NCBI GenBank assembly: GCA_019096195.1
Contig: JAGTXK010000073.1
Location: forward strand, 248,001 to 312,000
DNA: 64,000 bases
Direction of reading: 5' to 3'
Source of the DNA: Boletus sp. NGJ
Taxonomy: Eukaryota > Basidiomycota > Agaricomycetes > Boletales > Boletaceae
Shown here piece by piece: positions 44,387-56,249 of this stretch. Position 1 is the first letter of the stretch. Each line of letters starts with the position of its first letter. The notes beneath the pieces were generated by a model. It saw only the letters and a program-made list of their open reading frames with translations. It ran no database searches and was not told the DNA's origin. The position numbers were made by a program, and so were the translations under genes.

Positions 44387-47300
44387 TATATCCTGTGTGC
44401 CCCTCGTCCCTCTTCCAACTTCTCACTCCGTCACCCCCATCCAATCGCAGATCTCACTGACCGAATAAGCATCAGAAGACAGCTTCAGTATTCCTTGATA
44501 TTTCAGCAGCAGAAGGGGATGACAATGACAACCTCGACAAGGATGAAGACAATGAAGATGAAGGGAGGGCCTCAGTCAGTCAGTCAGAAGCCCCTTCCAA
44601 ACTCATTCTAGATGTCCTTCCTGGTGGACAGGCAACTTATTCACAACAACTGGAGCATTTGTTCGAATGCTATCAGGAGCAGCAACTTCCCACATCACTG
44701 GATCCTGGCCCTTCATGTCCACTTGAGCCCCATCATATGGTGGTGCCTGGTATCGTCGTGCCACATCTATATATTGTGGAGTTTCCAACAAGTAGGTTTG
44801 TGTTTGCTTTCTATCTCAGATCTTATCTACTTTTCATTTTCAGAGAACATAGCAATATTCTGTCACACCATCTTCGAAAATCGTGGGCTTCGTTGCTGGA
44901 ATATTACCAGCATTCCAAACAAGGTATATGTTGAGGTGACCAGTCCTCTTCACATTCGCAACACTTGCCCTCTGTTTTGCACATGTCCACCATTCAGGGT
45001 ATTTCCTTTGTTCCAGATCATGACCACCTGTCTTTGAACACATTGCCATCCTTGATTTCACCATGTTCATGGGCTTGGGTGTTACAGGGTGCATATAGGA
45101 ATGACATCACCTACATTCTGTCCACAGACGGACCCACTTGTGAGGTACTTGTCATACCCTGTGGACGACCATACGACACCACCAGTGACGATGTTGAAGA
45201 ACTCCAGGACATGTTCTGTCAAGAACGGAGACTATTTCGACGAGGCTGCAGCCCGAGATGCAGGTTGCAAAATAATATTTTTTGATAGGGATGCAGGTAT
45301 TCTCCGATGCAACAGAGAATCTCACCATCATGGTCTTCTGAGACGCATATTCAATATATCATCCCTTGAAGCCATCAAAACACCTCACCCCGATCGGATC
45401 GCTCTTCACGCAGAGGCTCAAGTCGACCCCGCCCTGATCAAGCAGACGCATTCCTCATTCTCTACAGCCTTCTGGAAAGCAGGTGACTACCTACATGTTC
45501 TAACAATGGTGAAACTTGTGGAACAGATGTTGGCCATCATCTTGCAGTGGACCGCGACCAGGGAGAAGTGATGGTGCAACCCTGTGCATTGCTAATACTC
45601 CGGCTTGTACAGTACCTGTGGTCAGCATCCACCGCCTTTTCAGACAAGGTGACACCATGAAGGTTTTGGCTGGTGTCCATCGTGGGTCCACAGGTACCAT
45701 ACTTACGCCATGTGAAGAATTGGTGACTTTGCTTTTGGAAAACAAGGAAATAGTGAGTAATTCTTTTAAATAGTGTGCTTAATGTTGACAGTGTCCAGGT
45801 TGTGGTTCCCTCGACGTTCCTGGAGACACATCTTGCATCGCACATCTGGTCCCTCACTATATGTCACATGCAGGTCTCGAAAGCAACCTATCGTATTCAC
45901 CTCCACCCAAATTCGATGAGACGATGCAAGGTGATATCATAGACATCAAAACCGGGAAGCATCGCAGTCTAAGAGGATACATGGAGAGCATTGAGGCTGA
46001 TAGGATGGATTTGGGTGGTAGTACCCCTTGAAGAAGAATCCACTATGCTGTTATCCTGCACCATGATGATGTAAATATCAGCCTCCCCCAAGGCACCCTT
46101 TCCTATTCCACGGAAAGGGGCCTTGATATTGCTGTTGGTGACACAGTCCAGATCCTTTGAGGACCACGGTATGGTACTATTGGGACTGTGAGATCGGTCA
46201 ATTTCCTGAAAGCAGAGGTCGAGGTTGTTTCCGAGACGGATGGTCGTCTGGTGAGTTTTTTTGCCTGACATTTTCTTTGGATTCTGCTCACAACATATAG
46301 TTCAATATTTCGATTTCTCTATGCATGAAAGTGGCGGAACATTCGTATTTCCGTGCCCCCATAGGCCGTGATGTTTGGATCATCGGCAGACATAAGAAAG
46401 GCATTCGAGCAACCCTTCGTGCTGTAAATCAGATGCAGAGAGTTTTCGTCTCATTCCATGGTTATCATAATTTCAGAGTTGAGACCCGCCACTTGGTTAC
46501 AGAGTAGGTCTCACGCTGTGATTTCTCTGACGGTACTCTTACTTACTCATTGCGGCCCAGGGAAGGTGTGCTGCTGGATGGAACCCCACTTCAAGGGGTA
46601 CACCTGGCACAATTCAAGAGCCTGACCGCAAGGTCCTTTGTGTTCGAAGAACCAACATGCCTAGGAACCAAACCCCACCGCCTTCTCCTCAAGCATCCAC
46701 AAGCGAAGGCATTTCTGATGCCTGGAAGATTACGCCCAGTGATCTGGAGCCATCCACTGCAGACAAAGGTAACTACAAAAATTAGGTAGGCCTAGTACTC
46801 ACGTGCGTTTGTAGGTTCCATTGAGTGGGTTTTCGATGACCAATTCTGCAATTTCACCTGCCACCAACTGTGCTTCAATATCGGCATTGGCTACCAAGCA
46901 GGTAACTACTCTAAGCGGGTCATGCGCACGACTTGTCTGGACTGCTTTTCCAACTGTGATGGCCAAGCTCCCTCCTGGATGTGTATCTCTTTCTGTGTCT
47001 GGCAACCACACAGGGGCTGCAATGAAATATCATCATGTTCCTGTGTGTTTCCTGACCCCAGCAAGTCCAACCACCAAGGATCAGCTCATCCTTGTCCTAT
47101 GAGATGACTGGAGAGGTTGCTTCTGTCAGGTCATCAGATGGATCAGAAAGGAGAAGAAGACAGTGGTCACCCTGATTGCAGTAGATCCATCCTCACCCAA
47201 CAAAGTAACTGTATTTCCTGCTAAGGACATTTGTCTGGCCCTATCTATTTAATAATTTCATTACTCTCATTACATGCCAACTTTGGAGACAATTGTAACA

Positions 47301-47520
47301 TTGTAAATTGCTATTGTAAAAAAATAATACAAGCTAATCCTTCATAATCAAGTCCATTTAGGCGAGGGACGAGGTTGCATAGTGATGATGACAATAAACA
47401 GATGTATTCTCTCAGGCTGCTAATTGTTGAACAGTTTATAAATTGACAGATAATTGTCCAATGACTTTATAATAAAAAGACATCTACTGCATTTGCCCCC
47501 CATAACCCAACCACTCACAA

Positions 47521-48740
47521 TAATGTTCTTCCAATCAACGCCCTCTGATTTATATACCTTACAATTCAAGTTGTCTGGCCATCAGGATGCAATACTGTGT
47601 ATGAGTATATTGAGCAGCAGCAATCTATTGGCTAGTGGGGGTGCATACAACATTTCAGTGGTTACAATGTTACTAACTAGACATAGGAATTGATGGATTG
47701 TGTATCTGGGACCTGCAGCAATGAATACAGACTACAAAACCTAATCAAATGTGAAACCCTCGAGACCCCATCATATGCTTAGCATGGCTCACCCACAAAG
47801 ACAACATTCAAGAGACTCTGTGTGCGGGCACTGGGCTCAGATACATCATCTTATGGAGGCAGTGCGCAGATTTGACAAGTGAATTCGACAAAGTCTGGTC
47901 AAGAAGAGTTGATACTGGACAAGAAATCATAACCCTCACCTGTGAATCATTTGAAGGCAACCCACACATAATCACAGCTACCCACGATAAGCAGGTCCAG
48001 CTCTGGTGGCTAGATTCAAAGTATTATTTGACAAATATCTTCAGTGTTGAGCTCACATCTACGGTCCTGCAGGCTTCGTGTTTCTGTGGGGGAGATGTTA
48101 TGATATTTGGTATGTATGATGGGGAGATGTAAGTCACAAGGTCATTCAGGTGACAAAAACTAATAATCTTTGACAGCTGCATGCTTAGGGGCAAGGATGG
48201 TACAGTACTTGGGTCTCACAGCACTGGTAGGATGATGTGAGTTCATCTAACTCCTGTAGATTATCTAACTGACCAGAAACAAGTGGGGGAGCTGTGGTAG
48301 ACCAGACCCACACCTATGTTATTATAGACAATGCTGTGGCTGGATACAGTCTACATTGTTTGGACAATGGAACATCCACCAGGACATATGATACCAAGCC
48401 CATGAAAACTTATCCCAAGCAGGTAGCATTTACAGAATGGAGTGACAAAATAGTTGGTGGAGGAGAGGATGGGAATGTGTACATTTTTCAGAAGGCCAGC
48501 AGAGTACTGCTCCAGGTATTACACCACTCCATCTCAGAATGTGTCCAAACAATATCAGTAAGTTGTTTGTAACTCAATGCAACATCATCACTCACACAAT
48601 GAAAGACTTATGAAGGAAGTATTTACTATCTTATAACTACAGCATCATCCTCTGGTAGCAAGCACAGTCCGAAAATCAATATCTAGAAGAAACATATTCC
48701 CTCAGCGAAACAAGAGCCTCACAGTATCACTTCATGGACC
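47521..48740 (+). pseudogene. WD40-repeat protein gene (decayed)
   Basis: The ATG at 47523 opens MFFQSTPSDLYTLQFKLSGH, followed by LLASGG and DGLCIWDLQ, a typical WD40 blade. Further blades read GNPHIITATHDKQVQLWWLD, GGGEDGNVYIFQKASRVLL and HSISECVQTIS. Short introns and several frame changes interrupt it. WD40 propellers act as protein-interaction platforms. It follows the KOW gene on the same strand inside the inverted-repeat unit. A Lys/Arg/Trp-containing tail around 49020-49130 may be its last exon. Confidence 0.55.
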
Positions 48741-49197
48741 ATTTTTAGGACAGCCATGCCAATCCTAATTCATCTGTTGGTGATCAGCATGATTATGGTA
48801 ATCACATTTCAAAAAATCATACATTGCCTACTTCTGCACAGGCCAAAGCATCTTACAAAGGTCTGGTAGTGGTGCACCCTGCAAATTGCATGTATGAACA
48901 GCAGCTTCTGGAAAGCTTATCAAGTGGAAGTCGATTTTCATGCACCACAGCCAATGAGTCAAAAGGCACCATTGGGTGGGGAACATACGCAGAAGGCACC
49001 AATTCCTGAGGAATGGAAGAATGAAAACATAAATGGGGCCAGTGAGGGGAAAGTGGACTGGGCTAAGGGCCGAGAAAGAGAAACGGCATTACTACTCATT
49101 TGAACAAATCAATAGAATAAACCCATCTGTAGGACTTCATTGAACATTGACAACCAGTGCACTTAGAAGGATTGTGTTTTATTCATTCTAAATGAGT

Positions 49198-50093
49198 GAA
49201 GGGTAGAAAGAATGAAGCTGTTGCTATAAATGACAGGCTGAGTGTACCAATGTGGACTTGTGGCAAATTCACACACCAAACAAGGGTTCGTTGCTACATG
49301 ACCTCACATCACCCTACTGGGGCTTTGATAACTAATCATAAATACATGCCACCACACCCTCCCAATGGTGATGGCGGGCATCGGGCATCACATGGATGGC
49401 ATCCACTGCCTTACTGAGTTTTTACTGAGCTTCTACTACTACATGGTTGTGGTTGCAGATAAAGAAGGGAAAGCTTACCTGATTTGGAGAGCAGGTTGAT
49501 ATTGTGAATCGAACTCAGTCTGGGCGATGCTGCTCATCATGTGCATCCCACACCTGAGCAGCATTGCCCGGACTGAGTTTGATTCACAATATCAATCCAC
49601 TCTCCAAATTGGGTAAGCTTTCCCTTCTTTACCCACAACCACAACCATCCATGTAGTAGTAGTAGACTCTGTAGAAAGTAAATTCAATGTAATCAAAGGC
49701 GGCGACCGTCTAAATGCTAAACATCCCAGCACAACACGTTGTCTGTCATTGTTGTAGTGATGCGCCAATGTGCCATACAATTGTGAGCCATTGCCATTTA
49801 TTGTTGCTACTTGACGTTTGGGTTAACATTGCTCAGCAGTCTTGTTGTCTATCATTGTCCCGTCCTGGCACAGCATGTCGTCTATCATCATAGTGATCAG
49901 TCTTGTTGTCTATCGTCACCCCGTCCTCTATTATATTAGGGCAATAATGTCAGTTATCATTGTAAGCATTATCTCCATTCATTGTATTGTACCTTGACAC
50001 TAAATAGTGTATAGTCCAAATCATCCCCTTGGAGATGGAGATTTACGGCAGTAGCCTCTAATGTGAGCAATGTTTCATCGCTACTCAAATTGG
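49198..50093 (-). repeat. Right arm of the 0.9-kb inverted repeat pair
   Basis: Inverted copy of 41129-42036, with few mismatches across its length and the same internal foldback element (49433-49665). The pair encloses about 7.2 kb holding the KOW and WD40 relics and a Tc1 copy. Confidence 0.85.
49433..49665. repeat. Foldback (hairpin) element, copy 2
   Basis: Same palindromic structure as copy 1: ctactactacatgg at the left and ccatgtagtagtag at the right, arms of about 100 bases, in the right arm of the inverted repeat. Confidence 0.85.
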
Positions 50094-51168
50094 TACATTT
50101 CACACTAAATATGTTTCTCATCGTGATTACGCATTCAGTCCTACCATGCATCCTACAAGCTTCCATTCTTCTGCTGCTGATACTTCGACAATGTATACTT
50201 CAATCAAAGTTGGATAAGATCAAAGACTGGTCAGCAGCTTTCAAAGTCAGCTAGGTCAGGGAAATGTGCCAATGCCTGCATTGTGTAGATGAGACTCTGC
50301 TCAAATGCCAACTGGTACACTGACCTTGCATATGACTTCATCTAATGCTTTTCAGTTCTGCAGACTTCTACACTTTGTTATATCAAGGTGCCGCTTCACC
50401 CCCTTGTTTATAAACCTCTGTCCCATAGGTTGCATCAATTCTCCGTCACTTAATTCATAAGCTCTTACCTTGAGGTCCTTGAACCCTTCCTCTCCCCAAC
50501 CTAGCTTTTCTTCCAGATTATACCCACCTTGCCCTGGTCTTCCTGCTTTTCCAATCGGCTTAGGTATCTTTCTGCTTTTGGCCTAATCATCCTCAGATTC
50601 TAAGAATGATAGACTAGATTCTGATGGTGTTGGAGACTGTTTTGATTGTGATCACCAATAGTCTGTGGACTGTCTCTCAGGCACCACCTCTACAGGAACC
50701 ATCTTAAATCAAGCTACTTTGGATTGGTGATGGCCCTGCAGAGGAGTCAGAGTATTTGGTCATTTGCTAGTTGACCGGAGAGGCACTATCAGTGTCTTGG
50801 AAGTGAGCATTTCTTCGGTTGCACAGACAGTGATTGGCATAGTAGACTGATAGAGCATCTCAGCTTGGTAGGAGAGGAGTGGCATTGGCAGGGGATTGTC
50901 AGATACATTGTAGAAAGGTGGCACTGGGTTCGATTTGGATGTAGTCATCTGGGTAATATGGTGTGGAACAGAGGTGAGGCGATATCACTTTATCACCAAT
51001 ACCTACAGAAGGGTGATTGACAATACCATCAGCATGGCAACCATGATAATTGTGTGATTGACAATAGGCCAGCATACAATTAAGCATCCTATCATGACAA
51101 TGATAATAACTATTCATTTTGTTTGTGTCTCATTTAAAGTGTGTGTTTCACCTTCTTTCTTCTCAGCA
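50094..51168. other. Unassigned sequence between inverted repeat and F-box gene
   Basis: Short frames only. Pieces such as a Ser/Pro-rich stretch near 50440-50560 look like decayed coding sequence but belong to no family I recognise. The last 150 bases presumably hold the promoter of the F-box gene. Confidence 0.4.
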
Positions 51169-53710
51169 ATGAATCTATTAACCATGGGCAATACACACAG
51201 TTGTCACATGAAGAACTCTTCTCAGGTAAGTTGAAGAGTTTCAACTGATGTCTTGGTTCTGACTCTCCTCGGATTTAGCAAGTGCCAGACACTTGCATTG
51301 ATAATTGCCCTGACCCAATTACCAGTTCCAATTTAACTCTGAAGCGCAAAGCCGTTAATTATGAAGAGGTTCCCCCTCCAGCAAAAAAGAGGGTTAGTAC
51401 TCCACCTCTGTTCTGTAGTCTCTTCTCATTGATCATCACTCTAGCATTGTGAAGCTTCTGCCAGTGTATTTCCCAACCTGATCACCCCTTCCACTTTACC
51501 TCTGAAGCGCAAAACCATCGATGACAATGAGATTCTCCTTCAAGCAAAAAAAAGAGTTAGTGCCCCACTAACCCCTCTGTTCTGTCATCCTTGCTCATCG
51601 ATCATCGCTCTAGCATTGTGATAGCGCTCAAAACGTGGCTCCCATTAGCACGTCTCCCAACCCAATTACCCCTTCCACTTCACCTCTGAAGCATGAAGCT
51701 GTTGATGACGAACAGGTTCCCCCTCCAGCAAAAAAGAGGGTCAGTACCCCTCCTTCATTCTGTTGTCCTTGCTCATCAATCATCGCTCTAGCATTGCAAT
51801 AGCCCCCAAAATGTGGCTTCCATCAGTGTGTCTCCAAACCTAATTACTCCTTCCACTTTATCTCTGAAGCGCAAACCCACCGATAATGAAAAGATACCCT
51901 TTCCAGCCAAAAAGAGGGTCAGTACCCCTCCTCCATTCTGTCGTCCCTTCTCATCAATCATCACTCTAGCATTGCGAAGCTTCTGCCAGCATGTCTCCCA
52001 ACCCAATCACCCCTTCCACTCTATCTCTGAAGCGCAAAGCCGCCAATGACAATGAGATTCCCTTTCCAGCCAAAAAGTGGGTCAGTACACCTTCTCCGTT
52101 CTGTTGTCCCTTCTCATCGATAATTACTCTAGCATTGTGAGGCTTCTGCCAGTGTGTCTCCCAACCCGATCACCCCTTCCACTTTACCTCTGAAGTGCAA
52201 ACCCACCGATGATGATGATGAGATTCCCCTTCAAGCAAAAAATACAGTTAGTACCTCACTAACACCTCTGTTCTGCTGTCATCCTTGCTCATGTGAATTA
52301 CAGCCTTTGCATAGATACAATACATTGTTTGTAGGTCTCCTCCCCTCCTTTCCTTCATCGAAGGGAAGTTGCCCAAGTATGAGCAGCAAATGCTGACATT
52401 TTACCATAAGGCACCTATTCCTTCATCTTTCATTTTTATCGTAATATCTGCCATAGGAATGTTTTCTTTGGTGCTTGCCTGTCAAGATACTTTTGAAAAT
52501 TGTCGAAGAACTTCCCAAAGAGACCATGTGCACACTTTCTCAAGTTTGCTACCAGTTGCAGGACATCATTGCACTTCCATATTTCTCTCTAGTAGAGTTC
52601 CAGCCCCTTGAAGACTCAAACAGATGGCTGGAAGTGGAGGATAAGCAGTGTGGTATGCTTTTTCTCTGGCGACAAACAAGCACTTTTGTACCACCGAAGA
52701 TTTTATGGTTCACAGCCTCATTACAGATGACTAATCGTCACCTCAAGGCATTAAATTCCTTCCTTTTATCCTTGAAATCCCTTGGACCTCTTGAGTGGGT
52801 ATATCTTTCTTTGTATACAGGTCCTGTTCAGGATTCTCCAGCATTCCAGAATCTCCTCAAAAATATCCAAGCATTGGGGTGCAAGCAACTCGCCTGCTAT
52901 GGCATTAGGCAGACAGGTACCAAATCGTGTATCAATGGTCATAGCTCTCTCAGGTGCACCTTGCTCAAGGTCCTTCATATATATTCCCCCCTCCTCTTTG
53001 GATCATTTTTAGTCTTGTCTACTCTGAGAGTGCTACAGAGTGCACCCATCAGAGAACTTTCTCTCACAAATACCACTCTCGCACCCAATGAATGGTTTAT
53101 GCTGCTCCACACCCTTTCCCTGCCACAGCTTTCAACACTCATGCTAGATGACTGTTGCCCTGTTCATACCTTGGTTGATTTTCTGAAGAGGCACAGGGTG
53201 GAGGAGCTTCGGATTTCCAGCTATGGGACACACTCGGGTGTTGTCATTGGACCTTTGAGGCAGGACCACCTCCAAACAAACTGCCTCCGAACAACCCTTC
53301 CGACATTGACATCATTGGACAGTTCACCTGCTGTGGTGATCAGATTGTTATGTCTCATCAATGTTTCTTATCCTTTCCACAAGCTCGTCGTTCAATTGAA
53401 TCACCTGTGGAACCAGCAACATCTCTGCTCCACAGTACTGGATTGTACGGAGCATCTCCAGGATCTCCAGGAGCTGCAGGTCAATGTTTCTGTTAGCATT
53501 GAAGATCTCTCAGCATATGCTGAGAGCGATAGTATCCAAACTTGCTCCACAAGGGAAGTCACATTGAGAGCATGGCCACCTCAGGAAAGGGGTAACTCTG
53601 AAGTGCTTGTGCATTGTATTATGCCTTTCCCTCCCAACTTCGCTCTAACATTATACCCAGGCATATTGTGCACCTTGGCTGCACACATTTCCATGCATAG
53701 AAAAAGTTGA
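51169..53710 (+). CDS. F-box protein with six tandemly duplicated NLS-like exons
   Basis: Exons: 51169-51225, 51279-51392, 51445-51555, 51614-51739, 51792-51917, 51970-52080, 52133-52246, 52304-52330 and 52457-53710. Every intron is phase 0 and every exon a multiple of three, giving 679 codons without a stop. Exons 2-7 are tandem copies encoding about 37-42 residues, with the core ITPSTLPLKRK, an acidic spacer, then PAKKR, which resembles a bipartite nuclear signal. Exons 3-7 start with CAT TGY, and most copies end in AAAAAGAGG before gtcagt/gttagt. The last exon starts with an F-box (LPVKILLKIVEELPKETMCTL) followed by a Leu-rich region of about 380 residues, perhaps degenerate LRRs. F-box proteins bring substrates to SCF ubiquitin ligases. 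Splicing is predicted only from sequence. Confidence 0.7.
51279..52303 (+). repeat. Tandem exon-plus-intron array, six units
   Basis: Units of about 163-184 bp, each one exon plus one intron of 52-58 nt. Shared words are aaccc-atcaccccttccact, ctgaagcgcaaa, ccagcaaaaaagaggg and ttctcatcaatcatcactctag. Intron sequences are as similar between units as the exons, so the array grew by duplication of whole exon-intron segments. Confidence 0.9.
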
Positions 53711-54479
53711 GCTACACACTAGTAGCATGTGGACTGACGAAGAACTTCAAAGTGTTCTCTCTGCCTTCACCTTAGTGGGAGGTCAGGACATCAAAATCTG
53801 GAGGCAAAAGTGTTCTTTGTAACCACATGTGTGCAATCAATGTATCAATCAATGTATTACATGGATATGGACCTAGCTATGATGATACCATGAATGTAAT
53901 GTAAGGTAATATATGGGTAGTACAGACCAGGACTGACCAAAGTCTTTCCGACATATAACATGCCCTGTGCGACAGTTGAACTGCAGGATTTGTTGAAGTG
54001 AGTGTCATTGCAGATGACCTTCAAGGCAATTCCCGAGCGATCAGAAATTGAGCCTTCAGATGCTGCAAGAGGCAAAAGTCAAGGACAGGGAAGATACTGC
54101 AAACAGGTGAGTGATGGAAAGGGTGCATAGCTTTGATGTGAGGTTAGGTGGATGGATCGACCTGCCAAAGCGACGAACAACTGGCAGTGAAGAATTTGGA
54201 GGGGGGAATACTGGCTCTGGTAAGTGACCTGGGACAACAGTGAGGGTGGTCAGTATACAATAGGTATCTTCAAATTGATGGTGCTAGATGAATTACCACA
54301 ATGGTGAAGGCATATCAGGGGTGGTGGGGGTGGTGGGAGTCATGTACGCTGCCAAAGAATTTTGGGAGGGGGGAATACTGACTTCAGAATACCCCTGCCC
54401 ATACAACAGTGAAGGACTTGTGGTGACGGTGTAGATTTCTTCGTCGACAGCAAGATGACAGTTGGTGGGTGACAGCAAT
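53711..54479. other. Unassigned repeat-rich sequence
   Basis: No gene. A stretch at 54300-54350 resembles 37028-37085 (ggtgaaggcatatc and gggagtcatgta), so an old repeat occurs at both places. Otherwise nothing is recognised. Confidence 0.4.
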
Positions 54480-54830
54480 GGAACATTGCCAATCACTGTG
54501 ATGATGGGCAACATGCTGTGCCGGGATGTTCAGCTTTTGATTACATTGAATTTACACTCTGCAGAGTCTACTACTACTACATGGATGGTTGTGGTTGCAG
54601 GTAAAGAAGGGAAAGCTTATCCAATATGGAGAGCAGGTTGATATTGTGAATCAAACTCAGTCTGTGCACGTGATGAGCAGCATCGCCCAGACTGAGTTCA
54701 ATTCACAATATCAACCCGCTCTCCAAATCGGGTAAGCTTTCTCTTCTTTACCCGCAACCACAACCATGTTGTAGTGGAAGCTCAGTAGGGTGGTGAACGC
54801 CACAACCATCTACGTCAACAATGTAATGTA
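54480..54830. repeat. Third, partial copy of the inverted-repeat arm
   Basis: Shares with 41470-41830 the words catgctgtgccggga-like, gattacattgaatttac, cagagtctactactactac and, behind the foldback element, gaagctcagta. Only the central part of the arm is present, so the arm is itself a dispersed repeat. Confidence 0.65.
54567..54777. repeat. Foldback (hairpin) element, copy 3
   Basis: Same palindrome as at 41561 and 49433 but with a shorter loop; the right end reads catgttgtagtgg. Flanks match those of the other copies. Confidence 0.8.
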
Positions 54831-56249
54831 TCATGTAGTACTAGCATAGTCAAGGCTGGCCATAGTCAAGCTGCTTGTATATATGTGAGGAACAAAGTCA
54901 TCAACATTGTGAGGCTTGTTATTTAAGCCTTGTCCAACTTTAATTCATAGGCCTTGTCTCTTCTGGGTGAGTCGTTTGACCTGGTTCTATTCTATAAAAA
55001 TAGTGATAATTTAATTTCCTTGCCCAGTCACCCTACAGATCATGCCTGCCTGCGATCAGCATTACCACTGTTTCTGTTCAGCTTGTTGTGATCTTGACAA
55101 GAATGGAGTTGCCAGGAACCCTGCAGGTAGGAGCCAGCTGGAATGATATAGGAGTGTCCATCTTCACAAATTAGTAACTCCTGAACATTAGCCTTCCAAG
55201 AATGTGTGTAGCGTGGCCGTGGCGCACCCCACTAAGCATGGTAGCTCGTTGGTACCTGCACCTCGCCTGCTAATCCCCCAGCTGGAAGTAAGATAATCCC
55301 ACTCTGTTTGCTGTTCCCATCTAATAGCCACCCTCTAGCCCGACCTGGACTCCCTCGCTGCATCTCTTTTTTCCACAACATTGCATGACAATGGCCCCAA
55401 TCTAGACTCACAGCCTAGCAAATTATGGGCTTCTCACAAGGAATACCAAGCCTCCCATAATCCCAGGGATTTTCCACTACCAAATCTCACTGACCTTGCC
55501 AGTGCTGTTAGTCAGATGACCCTGTCAAACAAGTACTAATCCATGCTGCCTGCAATCCCCAACAGTATTGATATTCGTCCCATGATAGCACACATAATCT
55601 AGACTGTTTCTCTACAGCATCAGAAATCCAAGCCCCTTCTCAACACAGCTCCCTCCCTGCAATTACTAACATATCCATGGAATGGTGATGAGTGTTTGTT
55701 CCTGAAGGCTGGGTAGTTACTGAGGTAATTGCAGTGTTAGTGGAAAATTGGACGAGCGGAAAAAAAATCATTGTACAGTGATTGCCCACAGGTGCTTGGA
55801 TCAAATTGAACTCCGGATACAGCATCTCGGTCAACAACTGGTCACCTCCACCCCAAACAACTTGTACTCGGAGTTGGTGGCCATTCGGAATGCCTTAGCC
55901 AATGTCAAGTGGCAAGCTCCCTTGGTCAAGACGCAAAAGGAAGAGCTATGCACGGCATGTTTTTCGCTAGAGAGTCACATTGATGAAGTGGACCAATCAA
56001 GAACTGATGGTCCAGTTGAGTATGACTCTGGTAAGTGTCTCCAAAATGACAGACAGTTTGAATTTGTACTCAATGCCATTTTGTTAGCCCATCATTTTGA
56101 CCACCCCATTGATCACTGCGATGAAATCGCACAGGTTTCACTTTTCCTCGCTGTTGTGAGCGTGACCCTGTTTGGCATCAGTCGTACATGCAGAGACTTT
56201 TCCCTTGGGATTATATCACTCATTCTCAGCTTGGCATTCAAACTACATA

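Larger units (their letters stand above)
42060..47250 (+). pseudogene. Spt5-like multi-KOW protein gene (decayed, Tc1-disrupted)
   Basis: Pieces on the plus strand follow a protein with repeated KOW-type motifs. One is GDTMKVLAGVHRGSTGTIL at 45646-45705; another is GDTVQIL-stop-GPRYGTIGTV at about 46138-46200; a related one is GRDVWIIGRHKKGIRATL at about 46363. KOW motifs bind RNA or proteins in Spt5 and ribosomal proteins. An acidic stretch precedes (DNDNLDKDEDNEDEG, about 44520-44565), as in Spt5. A Tc1 element interrupts the frame at 42785; without it and one TA, RTY continues in frame into ILCAPRP. Stops and frame changes elsewhere show decay. A TGA at 46158-46160 stands where other family KOW units have Arg. 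It lies between the inverted-repeat arms. Confidence 0.55.

Noticed and set aside
51279-52303. Regular repeats could suggest a CRISPR-like array
   Set aside because: Units are 163-184 bp exon-intron segments with splice sites and a continuous reading frame, not short direct repeats with unique spacers.
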